Of a stretch of DNA of 64,000 nucleotides, positions 17,532 to 26,099 are shown piece by piece. The translations under genes were made by a program, and so were the position numbers. How positions within the stretch are numbered: position 1 is the stretch's first letter; each line of letters opens with the position of its first letter. The notes below the pieces were generated by a model, which worked only from the letters and a program-made list of their open reading frames with translations, had not been told where the DNA came from and did no database searches. The stretch comes from Alkaliphilus sp. NP8. Lineage in GTDB: Bacteria > Bacillota > Clostridia > Peptostreptococcales > Natronincolaceae. The DNA is taken from NCBI GenBank assembly GCA_015978205.1, contig JADWMM010000030.1, forward strand, positions 1 through 64,000. Direction: 5' to 3'.

Positions 17532-17642
17532 TTAAATGCCTCCTTAAAACTTATTTTCTTTATTCTTTGTAGTTTTTCTTTAATATCAAGTTTTTAAATA
17601 AGAATATAAATATTCTTTCCTTAAACAACTTATTTTTACTGC

Positions 17643-17694
17643 AAAAAGAAAAACTCCTATTGGTAATGAATTGTAATTCATTACCAATAGGAGT
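17643..17694 (-). terminator. Fluoride riboswitch expression platform (intrinsic terminator)
   Basis: A stem of up to 20 bp (17653-17672 with 17675-17694) is followed on the minus strand by TTTTTCTTTTT. Its 5' arm uses ACTCCT, the same bases that form the aptamer pseudoknot. Fluoride-bound aptamer and terminator are therefore mutually exclusive, giving a gene-ON switch. Confidence 0.88.
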
Positions 17695-17740
17695 CATTAG
17701 CATTCCTGCAGTTAAAGGTGAACTCCATCACCTGTAATTA
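17687..17740 (-). promoter_or_regulatory. Fluoride riboswitch aptamer (crcB motif)
   Basis: On the minus strand, GGTGATGGAGTTCACC (17717-17732) forms the first stem with its GATGGAGTT loop. The linker TTTAACTGCAGG and then AATGCTAATGACTCCT follow. This matches the crcB consensus GGCGATGGxGTTCGCC...ANNGCTAATGRCTCCT, including the covarying G-U/C change to GGTG...CACC in the stem and the TGGAG/CTCC pseudoknot. The aptamer starts ~20 nt after the predicted transcription start and runs into the terminator stem. Confidence 0.9.
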
Positions 17741-17765
17741 TTATGTTTTAAATACTTATTAACTA

Positions 17766-17794
17766 ATTATAGCATATTGTTATATGCCAAGCAA
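17766..17794 (-). promoter_or_regulatory. Promoter of the fluoride-switched antiporter operon
   Basis: TTGCTT (-35, 17789-17794), 17-nt spacer, TATAAT (-10, 17766-17771) on the minus strand; predicted start near 17759. The spacer contains a perfect inverted repeat, GCATAT-TGTT-ATATGC, which could be an operator or chance. Confidence 0.65.
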
Positions 17795-17829
17795 TTCTAT
17801 AGTAAATATTTACTAAGGGGGTGGGTTAA

Positions 17830-17982
17830 ATGAAATATGAAGCAGCTTTAGGATATATGATAAAAGCCATGAAATCACTTAAATATCCATCGAAAGAAAT
17901 TAAAAAGATAGAAAAAGCTATGCATGAGACTATAGATCTTGTAGATGAGGAAACAGCAGAAAAAACATATAAAAATTTTTGA
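17830..17982 (+). CDS. Small acidic/basic helical protein (50 aa), uncharacterised
   Basis: An overlooked short gene. The ATG at 17830 follows AAGGGGGTGGG. The 50-residue product (MKYEAALGYMIKAMKSLKYP... ending TAEKTYKNF) is predicted to be wholly helical, rich in Lys/Glu, with no membrane segment or cysteine. It is divergent from the fluoride-switch promoter and followed by a hairpin at 18025-18058. I do not recognise the family; a short cytosolic conserved protein is the best description. Confidence 0.6.
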   Translation: MKYEAALGYMIKAMKSLKYPSKEIKKIEKAMHETIDLVDEETAEKTYKNF

Positions 17983-18024
17983 ATTATTATATTTTAAATA
18001 TATTAATTTAAGATAATTGAAATC

Positions 18025-18058
18025 AAACTCTAGAAGGTATATATACTTTCTAGAGTTT
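18025..18058. terminator. Convergent hairpin between the 50-aa gene and the RNase H gene
   Basis: AAACTCTAGAA (18025-18035) pairs with TTCTAGAGTTT (18048-18058), with an inner GTATA/TATAC extension. It lies between convergent genes; T tracts are short. Confidence 0.65.
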
Positions 18059-18063
18059 GTACA

Positions 18064-18711
18064 TTATTTCACAATTGGATTGTTAAATGCTTCTTTAGCC
18101 AACTTATCTGCTAATTCATTATATTTATCTCCACTATGAGCTTTTACTTTTACAAATTTGATTTTTACTTTTTCTTTAGCATTGTCATAAAAGTTTTTAT
18201 ATGCTTTAGTTCCTTCTTTTTTAGCTTTCCATTCATTAGTACACCACTTAGCTATTCCTTCATAATCATGATGAATAATTATGCTATTTATATTGTTTTC
18301 TAATGCAAATTCTATCGCTTTTTCAGAACCTTTTAATTCCCCTGCAACATTATGCATTTTTGCCAATTCTTCATCATTAAATCTACCAGAAAAATGATAT
18401 TCTTTATTATTCCAAAATATGACTGCTCCATATGTAAATTCTTTTACTACACTATTAAAACTACCATCAACGTATGCAACTGCTTCACTTGCAGTATTTC
18501 CTACGTTTTCTTCTTTTCTACTTTTATCTAATGCTATGATTTCTTTGTTTTTTTGTACATTAAACATGGCATATTCTTCAGCATCTTGTTTATTTTTAAA
18601 GCTTTTATATTCTGCTCCAGAGTATCCCATAACTTGTTTTTTACATTCATCCCAAGTTGTAAACACACCTACTTTTCTACCTTTTTTAACTGCATAAAAT
18701 TTATTAGCCAT
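18064..18711 (-). CDS. rnhA: Ribonuclease HI with N-terminal viroplasmin-type domain
   Basis: Degrades the RNA strand of RNA-DNA hybrids. The N-terminal ~50 residues (KFYAVKKGRKVGVFTTWDECKKQVMGY...FKNKQDAEEY) form the caulimovirus/RNase H1 hybrid-binding domain. The catalytic domain starts near residue 77 with AYVDGSF (Asp). It continues with GELKGSEKAI (Glu), IIHHDYEGIAKWC (Asp) and NELADKLAKEA (Asp), giving the four DEDD metal ligands. Length 215 aa suits this two-domain type. It lies 23 nt downstream of the patB-like gene, so the two probably form an operon. Confidence 0.9.
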   Translation of the reverse strand: MANKFYAVKKGRKVGVFTTWDECKKQVMGYSGAEYKSFKNKQDAEEYAMFNVQKNKEIIALDKSRKEENVGNTASEAVAYVDGSFNSVVKEFTYGAVIFWNNKEYHFSGRFNDEELAKMHNVAGELKGSEKAIEFALENNINSIIIHHDYEGIAKWCTNEWKAKKEGTKAYKNFYDNAKEKVKIKFVKVKAHSGDKYNELADKLAKEAFNNPIVK

Positions 18712-18734
18712 TTAATCATCCTCTATTTATGTAT

Positions 18735-19922
18735 CTATTTATATTTTTTATTTATAATATTTGAAAGCTTAAATAAACCTTCCTTTAATAGTGTTTTAGA
18801 GCAGGCATAGTTTATCCTTACAAAACCATCTCCGCATTGTCCAAACCAAGTTCCGCCATCTAAGGCTAACTTACCTTCTATAGATATTGTCCTTTCTAAA
18901 TCTTGTCCATTAGTGTCATATTCTCGCAAATCTATCCAACCTAAATAAGTAGCCTGAGGATTTATTAATTTAGCTTTAGGCAAAGTTTCTTTAAGATGAT
19001 CTTCAATAAGCTTAACATTACTTTGTAGATAATCTATAAGTTGTTCTAGCCATTCTTCTCCATATTTATATGCTGCTTCTACTGCTGCAATACTTAACGG
19101 GTTTTGTGATCCTACGCTGTTTTTTTCTAAAATACTTTCATATATTTTTCTATATTTTTCATTAGGAATAATAATATTTGATGCTTGCATTCCAGCTAAA
19201 TTAAATGTTTTACTAGGTGCAGTACATATAATTGAATTCATAGCTAATTCTTCACTTAAAGACCCAAATATAGTATGTTTATGTTCTGGATAAACTATGT
19301 CATTATGTATCTCATCTGCAACAATTAAAACATTATTTTCTAAACATATTTTTCCTAATCTTTTTAACTCGTCTTTAGTCCAAACTCTAGATATGGGATT
19401 GTGTGGACTACATAATATAAATATTTTTACTTTTGGATCTTTAACTTTAGTTTCAAAATCATCAAAATCTATTTCATAGTATTCTCCATTAAACTTTAAA
19501 GGATTATTTTCCACATTACAACCGTTGTTTTTAATAGATCTAGCGAAAGGATAATACACAGGTTCTTGAATTAAAATACTATCACCTTTTTTACAAAAAC
19601 CTTGTATTATGTAATTTACTGCAGGTACTATTCCTGGAGTATATACAATCCATTCCTTTTTAATCTCCCAATCAAAACGTTTTTTAGTCCAATTAATTAT
19701 GGCATCAAAATAAGAGTCTGGTCTTTTACTATATCCGTATATTCCATGTTCTGCTGCTTTTAAAACTGCATCTTTTATAGATTTAGCTACTTCAAAATCC
19801 ATGTCAGCCACCCAAAATGGAAGAGCTTCTGACTCTCCAAACATTTCATCTAAAGTTTCTGGGTCCCATTTTTTAGAATTAGTATTTTTTCTATTGACAA
19901 CCTTATCAAAATCATATATCAT
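18735..19922 (-). CDS. patB: PatB/MalY-family PLP aminotransferase (cystathionine beta-lyase-like)
   Basis: A fold-type I PLP enzyme of the MalY/PatB subgroup, which removes cysteine sulfur from cystathionine (beta-lyase) or acts as an aminotransferase. It begins with the family sequence around RKNTNSKKWD, then LPFWVADMDFEVA and GIYGYSKRPDSYFDAI. The PLP-binding Asp/Tyr motif is VADEIHNDIVY. The Schiff-base lysine is in TAPSKTFNLAGMQ (about residue 235), and the substrate carboxylate Arg is in FVRINYAC. Length 395 aa is normal. AAGGGGGAG precedes ATG 19922. Lyase or transaminase activity cannot be told from sequence. Confidence 0.88.
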   Translation of the reverse strand: MIYDFDKVVNRKNTNSKKWDPETLDEMFGESEALPFWVADMDFEVAKSIKDAVLKAAEHGIYGYSKRPDSYFDAIINWTKKRFDWEIKKEWIVYTPGIVPAVNYIIQGFCKKGDSILIQEPVYYPFARSIKNNGCNVENNPLKFNGEYYEIDFDDFETKVKDPKVKIFILCSPHNPISRVWTKDELKRLGKICLENNVLIVADEIHNDIVYPEHKHTIFGSLSEELAMNSIICTAPSKTFNLAGMQASNIIIPNEKYRKIYESILEKNSVGSQNPLSIAAVEAAYKYGEEWLEQLIDYLQSNVKLIEDHLKETLPKAKLINPQATYLGWIDLREYDTNGQDLERTISIEGKLALDGGTWFGQCGDGFVRINYACSKTLLKEGLFKLSNIINKKYK

Positions 19923-20031
19923 ATTTTTTCTCCCCCTTAATATATAATTATTTAATTAGTCACATTACTATAATTTATTTTTTATTAATACATATTACCG
20001 TATATTCATTAATTTATAATTTAAATATATA

Positions 20032-20334
20032 TTATATTATAATAGTCGATTTGTTTTTTCCTTCTCTTTTTGATATGTACATTGCATCATCCGCTCTTTT
20101 TAAGACATCATTATAATCATTATCACTGTCTTTAAAATAAGAAAATCCAACAGATATAGTCACATTAAAAACTCTATTTTCTATTGAAACTTTTAAAGAT
20201 GACACCTGGTCTATTAACTTTTTTCCAAACTCTATTATATATTCTTCTTTTAAACCAGGAAATATGCCTATAAATTCATCTCCTCCCCAGCGTATCAATT
20301 GATTAGAACTTCTTATAATATTATTTAAATGTAG
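20032..20334 (-). pseudogene. Truncated diguanylate cyclase (GGDEF domain remnant)
   Basis: The last ~95 codons of a GGDEF protein. The conserved reading runs from about 20330 (LNNIIRSSNQLIRWGGDEF) through the active-site GGDEF, VTISVGFSYF and ADDAMYISKREGKN, to the stop at 20032. Upstream the frame meets TAA within 12 residues and the first half of the cyclase domain, with its metal-binding Asp and nucleotide pocket, is absent. A TTG at 20298 could start translation only in the middle of the fold. The break coincides with sequence resembling an insertion-sequence end (20340-20465), so an insertion followed by deletion is the likely cause. It cannot make c-di-GMP. Confidence 0.75.
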
Positions 20335-20339
20335 TTATT

Positions 20340-20465
20340 TTATATTTATTTTTCAATTTAATATATTCCTTCTTTCACTATTTCTTTATTTCATTTATTA
20401 TATCATACTATTCAATAATTTTACATTTTTCTATTATTATGGTCAGCACTTAATAATGGTCGACA
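20340..20465 (-). mobile_element. Probable insertion-sequence end, IS21-like (remnant)
   Basis: Read on the minus strand from 20465: TGTCGACCATTATTAAGTGC, then a second TGACCAT copy, an AT-rich promoter-like stretch, and AAGGAAT before a TTG frame that stops after 11 codons. A TG-terminated end with GACCAT repeats close behind it is a layout seen in IS21-family left ends. No transposase and no second end remain. The assignment is by pattern only. Confidence 0.35.
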
Positions 20466-20487
20466 TTTTATCTTTATATAACATAAC

Positions 20488-20517
20488 AAAACTCAAGGAC
20501 AACAACCCTTGAGTTTT
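20488..20517 (-). terminator. Terminator of rnpB
   Basis: AAAACTCAAGG (20488-20498) pairs with CCTTGAGTTTT (20507-20517); on the minus strand the stem ends in TTTT. It starts 11 nt after the mature RNase P RNA. Confidence 0.8.
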
Positions 20518-20527
20518 CATATTATAA

Positions 20528-20873
20528 GTGAGCAAATCTATAAGCCGAGTTCTGTATCAAATGATCATCTATCTAGGCCGGCTGTTACCAGACGGCTCAA
20601 GCAACCTACCACGGGAAACGACGAGCAGCCGTTTTTTTAAAATCCCTACTTGGTTTTGCTCCAGATGGGGTTTACATAGCCAACTAGTCGCCTAGCTGCT
20701 GGTGAGCTCTTACCTCACCTTTCCACCCTTACCTAACAATGTTAGGCGGTATATCTCTGTTGCACTATCCTTGGAGTCACCTCCACTGGGTATTACCCAG
20801 CACCCTGCCCTATGGAGCTCGGACTTTCCTCGTCTATAGTAAAACTATAGCCGCGATCATCTGACTTACTCAC
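20528..20873 (-). ncRNA. rnpB: RNase P RNA (M1-like, type A architecture)
   Basis: The catalytic RNA that trims tRNA 5' leaders. Read on the minus strand it has the universal core: GAGGAAAGTCCGAGCTCC and the CAGGGTGCTGG segment near the 5' end, GAGGTGACTCCAAGGATAGT and CAACAGAGATATACCGCC of the P10/11-J11/12 region, and ACAGAACTCGGCTTATAG near the 3' end. The terminal helix P1 pairs GUGAGUAAGUC (20873-20863) with GAUUUGCUCAC (20538-20528), which sets both ends; total 346 nt. A good promoter lies 30 bases upstream and a terminator downstream. Confidence 0.97.
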
Positions 20874-20902
20874 AATATTCTTTTTTTAAAAGCTATGTAT
20901 TA

Positions 20903-20931
20903 ATAATAACACCATATAAACAAAATGTCAA
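20903..20931 (-). promoter_or_regulatory. rnpB promoter
   Basis: Perfect TTGACA (20926-20931), 17-nt spacer, TATTAT (20903-20908) on the minus strand; predicted start near 20896, about 23 nt before the mature 5' end. Confidence 0.75.
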
Positions 20932-20959
20932 AATGTAAAATGTGGTATTATTTCAAAAT

Positions 20960-22078
20960 TTAAAAAGTAACAAAAGGGTTAATATCTAAAGTTGAAGGTA
21001 TTACTTGAACATCTAAATCTTCTTTTTCTATTTCCACTTTTAAATAATTACATACAAATTCCACAAAAAACTTTTCACTATCATAATGCCCAATATCAAT
21101 TACATTTATTCCCTGGGAAATTGCATCTTGAGCATCATGGTACTTTACATCCCCAGTAATTACGCAATCACACCCTTTATACTTGGCTAATTTTATAAGG
21201 TCTGCTCCACTTCCATTTATAACAGCTACCTTCTTAATATTAGCTTTTAAATCTCCTGCTACTTTAATATTATCAACATTAATATCCTTTTTAATTCCTT
21301 CTACTAACTTTTGTAATGTTTTAGGAGTATCTAGTTTACCTACTCTACCAAGACCTATTGGATGCCCCTCATTTTCTAAAGGATATATATCATAGGCTAC
21401 CTCTTCATACGGGTGAGATTTTATCAATGTATTTAACACATTATTTAATTTGTTTTTAGGTACTATTGTTTCAAGTCTAACTTCTTCTACATTTTCTATT
21501 TCTCCATGATTACCTATAAATGGCTCAGTTCCTTCTAAAGGTTTAAATGTACCTATGCCTTCAGTCCTAAATGTACAATTACTATAATTGCCTATATGTC
21601 CAGCACCAGCATCACTTATAGCATCTGAAACAGTTTTTTCATGCCCTACTGGAATAAAAACTACGAGCTTATAGTAGTGTTCGTTTTGTATTGTATCTAA
21701 AACTTCTGTATCTAGTATACTCAGTTTCTTAACAAGATAATCATTTAGGCCATTAGGTGCTATGTCTATATTTGTATGTGCAGTATAAATAGAAATATTA
21801 TTTTGAATAGCCTTATATATAAGATTACCTTTAAAATCGTCTTTATTGATATTTTTTAATGGCGAAAAAATCATAGGATGATGTGTAATAATCATATCCA
21901 CATTATTTTCCATTGCTTCATCTAAAACTTTATTAGTTACCTCTAGTGTAATTAGTATTTTTTCTACATTATTTTTTTCACTTCCTAATTGTAAGCCTAC
22001 ATTATCCCATTTATAAGCATAGCTTTTTGGTGCCAAAGACTCTACTATATTAGTTATGTCTTTTAATCTTGTAGCCAT
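20960..22078 (-). CDS. Nif3-like dinuclear metal-centre protein (YqfO family)
   Basis: A cytosolic hexameric protein of the Nif3/DUF34 family with a two-metal site; its biological reaction is not settled. The N-terminal half includes YKWDNVGLQLGS and the metal-ligand stretch MIITHHPMIF, then YTAHTNIDIAPNGLNDYL. A ~100-residue PII-like insertion (about 130-230), typical of the longer YqfO form, follows. The C-terminal half has VAVINGSGADLI, DCVITGDVKYHDA and INVIDIGHYDSE, supplying further ligands. Length 372 aa fits the long form. Its start overlaps the end of trmK by 16 nt; the trmK-nif3 pairing is conserved across Firmicutes. Confidence 0.93.
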   Translation of the reverse strand: MATRLKDITNIVESLAPKSYAYKWDNVGLQLGSEKNNVEKILITLEVTNKVLDEAMENNVDMIITHHPMIFSPLKNINKDDFKGNLIYKAIQNNISIYTAHTNIDIAPNGLNDYLVKKLSILDTEVLDTIQNEHYYKLVVFIPVGHEKTVSDAISDAGAGHIGNYSNCTFRTEGIGTFKPLEGTEPFIGNHGEIENVEEVRLETIVPKNKLNNVLNTLIKSHPYEEVAYDIYPLENEGHPIGLGRVGKLDTPKTLQKLVEGIKKDINVDNIKVAGDLKANIKKVAVINGSGADLIKLAKYKGCDCVITGDVKYHDAQDAISQGINVIDIGHYDSEKFFVEFVCNYLKVEIEKEDLDVQVIPSTLDINPFVTF

Positions 22079-22764
22079 AACTCAACCTCCTCAAGTTTTT
22101 TTAATTTATTTTCCATTTCATTCAGTTTTTCTATTGAAGGGTTGGATGAATTCTCAGATATATTTTTAATTATGTTTTTTACTTCTTTTATTTTTCTATT
22201 AATAAATTCAGTAGCTAATGGTTTAGGATTATTTTTTATATGGAAACCTATATCGTAATATATAGGATCTATGTTTTTTTTAATTCCATGCTTAGCTATT
22301 ATAATTTCATAAATGTGATGATCTTCTTTTACTAATATATCGCTTTCTATAGTAAATCCATTATCTATTAAATATTTTCTAAGTTCGAATTGAGCTTGCA
22401 TAGGTTGAAGAATTAATGTATTAAGCTCATTTACTACTTCTTTTGAAGCTGTCAATAACTCATTTATTAATAATCCACCCATTCCGGCAATAATAACTGT
22501 ATTCACTTCTCCCGCTTTCAAAATTGAAAGTCCACTTCCTAATCTAGTTTCAGCTTTATCTGAAAGGTCATATTTTTTAATATTATTTTCTGCACTTTCT
22601 AAAGGCTTTTTATTAATATCTCCTGCTATTACAAATGGACTTATGTTGTTTTTTAATAAATATACCGGAATATATCCATGATCTGTTCCTATATCTGCTA
22701 CTTTTTCTCCGGATTTAACTTGCTCTGCTATTTTTTTTAATCTTGGGGTTAATTTTATATTCAA
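22063..22764 (-). CDS. trmK: tRNA (adenine22-N1)-methyltransferase TrmK
   Basis: Methylates N1 of adenine 22 in bacterial tRNAs using SAM. The SAM-binding motif is VADIGTDHGYIPVYLL (about 18-33). VIIAGMGGLLI (~93-103) is the family motif near the active site, followed by LILQPMQAQFELRKYL and ILVKEDHHIYEII. A charged helical C-terminal tail completes the 233-residue protein, the normal length. Translation starts at TTG 22764 behind AAGAGGTGA. It is upstream of and overlaps nif3. Confidence 0.93.
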   Translation of the reverse strand: MNIKLTPRLKKIAEQVKSGEKVADIGTDHGYIPVYLLKNNISPFVIAGDINKKPLESAENNIKKYDLSDKAETRLGSGLSILKAGEVNTVIIAGMGGLLINELLTASKEVVNELNTLILQPMQAQFELRKYLIDNGFTIESDILVKEDHHIYEIIIAKHGIKKNIDPIYYDIGFHIKNNPKPLATEFINRKIKEVKNIIKNISENSSNPSIEKLNEMENKLKKLEEVELWLQD

Positions 22765-22869
22765 ATTTGTTCACCTCTTTTAAATTAAAAACTAAAATTA
22801 TATTTTACAAAAGGTTCCATAATATTTTAAATCTATTCTCCTAAAACTAAATGTAAAGGAGGTTTCAAT

Positions 22870-23088
22870 ATGCCAAAAAATGATTATCAAACTAAAAAAA
22901 GACCTAAAAAAGTTATTCATCCAGAAGAAATGATAAATTTTAGCTGGGGTGGAAATACTCAAGAGTGGGAAGAAGAAGCTGACCAAGTAATGCATGTTTT
23001 ACAAGATCAATTGGACAATCAAGAGTCCGATGAAGAAATCAAAAGAAAAATTGAGTATGGTACAAGATGGAACTATTGGCGAAATTAG
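22870..23088 (+). CDS. Small conserved-type acidic protein (72 aa), function unknown
   Basis: A real small gene by its AAAGGAGG site seven bases before ATG 22870 and the terminator after it. The product is soluble and highly charged: a basic N-terminus (KNDYQTKKRPKKVIHP), then a Trp-containing segment (FSWGGNTQEWEEEADQV), an acidic helix and an aromatic end (RWNYWRN). No known domain was recognised. It sits on the opposite strand between trmK and sigA. Confidence 0.65.
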   Translation: MPKNDYQTKKRPKKVIHPEEMINFSWGGNTQEWEEEADQVMHVLQDQLDNQESDEEIKRKIEYGTRWNYWRN

Positions 23089-23125
23089 AAAATCTCTTTG
23101 ATAAATAACTTATTATTTAATGATT

Positions 23126-23157
23126 AAAAATAGATTCGCATTTGCGAATCTATTTTT
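23126..23157. terminator. Bidirectional terminator between the 72-aa gene and sigA
   Basis: A 15-bp perfect inverted repeat, AAAAATAGATTCGCA (23126-23140) with its complement (23143-23157). T runs occur on both strands, serving the converging genes. Confidence 0.88.
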
Positions 23158-23168
23158 AAGTTTATTTA

Positions 23169-24260
23169 TTATTCTAAATAGTCCTTTAACTTTTTACTTC
23201 TACTAGGATGTCTTAGTTTTCTTAATGCTTTAGCTTCTATCTGTCTTATTCTTTCTCTTGTTACTTCAAATGTTTTACCTACTTCTTCTAAAGTTCTAGC
23301 TCTTCCATCATCTAGTCCAAAACGTAATCTTAGTACTTTTTGCTCTCTTGGTGTTAATGTATCTAATACATCTACTAACTGTTCTTTAAGTAATGAAAAT
23401 GCTGCTGCTTCTGCTGGTGCTGGTACATCATCATCTGGAATAAAGTCTCCTAAGTGGCTATCTTCTTCTTCTCCAATAGGTGTTTCTAGGGAAACTGGTT
23501 CTTGAGCAATTTTAAGTATTTCTCTAACTTTTTCTTCTGAAAGATCCATTTCTTGTGCTATTTCTTCTGGTTTAGGATCTCTTCCTAGTTCTTGTAACAA
23601 CTGTCTAGATACACGAATAAGCTTATTTATAGTTTCAACCATATGAACAGGTATTCTTATAGTACGGGCCTGATCCGCTATTGCTCTCGTAATTGCCTGT
23701 CTTATCCACCAAGTAGCATAGGTACTAAACTTAAAACCTTTTTTATAGTCAAATTTTTCTACTGCTTTAATAAGTCCTAAATTTCCTTCTTGAATCAAGT
23801 CTAAAAACAACATACCTCTTCCTACATATCTTTTAGCAATACTAACAACTAATCTTAAGTTTGCTTCAACTAATTTTCTTTTTGCATATTCATCTCCATC
23901 ACCCATTCTTTGGGCTAAATCAATTTCTTCTTGTGCAGATAATAAAGGAACTTTTCCAATTTCCTTTAAATACATTCTAACAGGATCATCTATGTTAACG
24001 CCTTTTAGTAAAGCTGCATCATCTTGAATATTTTCTTCTTCTTCTTCAGATTCTAAAGCCTCTTTATCTTTTTTATCACCTACAATATCTACACCCATTG
24101 TAGCAAAATGATCATATATTTCATCTATTTGGTCCTTATCTAAATCAATATCTTCAAGTGCATCCATAATTTCTGGATAGGTAATCATACCATTTTTTTT
24201 ACCTTTTTCTATTAACTTCTGAATCGTTGCTTTTTTTGCCTCATTTGTTTTTTTACTCAA
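23169..24260 (-). CDS. sigA: RNA polymerase primary sigma factor SigA/RpoD
   Basis: Housekeeping sigma factor that directs RNA polymerase to -35/-10 promoters. It has a short acidic region 1.1 and region 1.2 ([20 protein letters not shown], ~95-114). Region 2 with the -10 recognition helix ([18 protein letters not shown]) follows, then region 3. Region 4 ([16 protein letters not shown]...[19 protein letters not shown]) recognises the -35 box. Length 363 aa is typical of Clostridia. The start is TTG 24260 with AAAGGAGG. It is 18 nt downstream of dnaG, the classic macromolecular-synthesis pair (no rpsU here; that gene is at 46149). Confidence 0.98.
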   Translation of the reverse strand: MSKKTNEAKKATIQKLIEKGKKNGMITYPEIMDALEDIDLDKDQIDEIYDHFATMGVDIVGDKKDKEALESEEEEENIQDDAALLKGVNIDDPVRMYLKEIGKVPLLSAQEEIDLAQRMGDGDEYAKRKLVEANLRLVVSIAKRYVGRGMLFLDLIQEGNLGLIKAVEKFDYKKGFKFSTYATWWIRQAITRAIADQARTIRIPVHMVETINKLIRVSRQLLQELGRDPKPEEIAQEMDLSEEKVREILKIAQEPVSLETPIGEEEDSHLGDFIPDDDVPAPAEAAAFSLLKEQLVDVLDTLTPREQKVLRLRFGLDDGRARTLEEVGKTFEVTRERIRQIEAKALRKLRHPSRSKKLKDYLE

Positions 24261-24278
24261 ATCAATAACCTCCTTTCT

Positions 24279-26099
24279 TTAAGCATTTAGTTTTTGAATT
24301 TCTGCATTTTTTTTCATTATTTTCATGCCTATATCTAGCAACTTACTCTCAACCTCTTCCTTAGTTAAATTTGAATCTTTAGTGATACTTATCTGCTCTT
24401 CCTCTAATTTTTTAATATCATAAAGTAGCTTGTACCTTTTGAGATTAATAATATATTTTTCTAATGTTTTATCTAATTCAATATGCTCAATATCAGTTAA
24501 TAATATTTCATTTATAACTTCTTTAAATTGTGGCAATGATTGTTCAATATGATTTTTATTTGTATTTTCAACATTATTATACAGATATTCAACTATTTTC
24601 TGATGACTATGAACTGAAAAATCTTCTTCTGAAACTTTATTTAATATATATTTAATTGTTTTGTTATCTATAATCATAAATTTTATTAATTGTTTTTCTG
24701 CTATAATATGACCTTTTTGTTCCATTAAAGGAACTAGCTCTATATACTTATTATTTCTTTTGTAGTTTGAACTATACTTATTGTTGTTTTTTCTTTTAAA
24801 ATGTATATCTTTGAAATTGTTATATACTTCTAATTTTATAGATTCTTTAGAAATGCCAGTCTCACTTGAAGCTTTTTCTATATAACCTTCTTTTTCTATT
24901 GGACTTTTAATACTTTTTATAATTTCTGATATCTTTCTTGCAAGTTTTACTTTTTCATCCATAGTATTCCCAGAATACATGGATTTTGCTAAAAATATTT
25001 TATAATCTATTAGACTCATAGAATTTTTAATTTGTTCCTTAAATTTCTCTGCTCCATTAATTTTAATAAAGTCATCAGGATCTTGTCCTTCCGGTAAAAC
25101 CATAATTTTAAAATTACAATCAACTTCATTTAATATATTAATACTTCTCATTGTTGCTTTGCTTCCTGCAGCATCTCCATCAAAACAAAGAATAATTTCA
25201 TCGCAATATTTCTTTAAAACTTTACCATGATATTTTGTTAAAGATGTTCCTAAAGATGCTACTGCATTTTTAAATCCAGCCTGATTAAGAGCTATTACAT
25301 CCATATATCCTTCTACTAATATTATTTGACCGTTACTTATATTTTTACGTGCGAAGTTTAATCCATAAAGTATATTACTTTTATTAAATATTTTTGTTTC
25401 TGGGGAATTTAAATATTTAGGCAATGAATCATCTAATACTCTGCCTCCAAAGCCAACTACATTTCCTCTAACATTAAATATAGGAAACATTATACGATTA
25501 CGAAAATAATCATAATGCCCACTTTTCTTGCCAGGACGTATTAAACCACATTTTTGAATATCCTCCAAGTTATATCCTTGGTTTTGAAGGTAGTTAATAA
25601 GATTATCCCAACTATTAATAGCATAACCTAACCCAAAACTAGCTAAAGTCTTACGATTAAGTCCTCTATTACTTAAATATTGTAAAGCAGGGTTAGACTT
25701 TTTAGTTAAATTATTATAAAAATACAACCCAGCTTTTCGATTAATTTCGTAACATAGGTTTTTTTCTTTTATATGCTTATTTACTTCTTTTGATGACTCT
25801 TCATTTTTAATTTCAATATTAGCTCTATCAGCTAATATTTTTACAGCTTCAACAAAGTCTAAATTTTCAATTTTCATAATAAAGCGTATTACATCTCCAC
25901 CTTCACCACAGCCAAAACATTTGTAAATTTGTTTTTCCCGGTTTATAACAAAAGAAGGTGTTTTTTCATTATGAAAAGGACATAAGGCTTTATATGAAGA
26001 TCCAGCTGAAGTAACCTGTATATACTCAGAAATTACATCCACAATATTATTTCCGTCTTTCACTTCATCAATTAACTCTTCTGGAAAACCTTTTTCCAT
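24279..26099 (-). CDS. dnaG: DNA primase DnaG
   Basis: Makes RNA primers for DNA replication. The N-terminal CHC2 zinc finger has ligands Cys40, His43, Cys61 and Cys64 (CPFHNEK...YKCFGCGEGGD). The catalytic core and Toprim domain include LVEGYMDVIAL (about 257) and the metal-binding CFDGDAAG. A C-terminal helicase-binding domain makes up the last ~150 residues. The ATG at 26099 (606 aa) is preferred over an in-frame GTG at 26108, which overlaps the AAGGTGA site. sigA follows immediately. Confidence 0.97.
   Translation of the reverse strand: MEKGFPEELIDEVKDGNNIVDVISEYIQVTSAGSSYKALCPFHNEKTPSFVINREKQIYKCFGCGEGGDVIRFIMKIENLDFVEAVKILADRANIEIKNEESSKEVNKHIKEKNLCYEINRKAGLYFYNNLTKKSNPALQYLSNRGLNRKTLASFGLGYAINSWDNLINYLQNQGYNLEDIQKCGLIRPGKKSGHYDYFRNRIMFPIFNVRGNVVGFGGRVLDDSLPKYLNSPETKIFNKSNILYGLNFARKNISNGQIILVEGYMDVIALNQAGFKNAVASLGTSLTKYHGKVLKKYCDEIILCFDGDAAGSKATMRSINILNEVDCNFKIMVLPEGQDPDDFIKINGAEKFKEQIKNSMSLIDYKIFLAKSMYSGNTMDEKVKLARKISEIIKSIKSPIEKEGYIEKASSETGISKESIKLEVYNNFKDIHFKRKNNNKYSSNYKRNNKYIELVPLMEQKGHIIAEKQLIKFMIIDNKTIKYILNKVSEEDFSVHSHQKIVEYLYNNVENTNKNHIEQSLPQFKEVINEILLTDIEHIELDKTLEKYIINLKRYKLLYDIKKLEEEQISITKDSNLTKEEVESKLLDIGMKIMKKNAEIQKLNA

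Noticed and set aside
22798-22995. Minus-strand Phe-rich frame between trmK and sigA
   Set aside because: It is the mirror of the 72-residue plus-strand gene, which has the better start signals.
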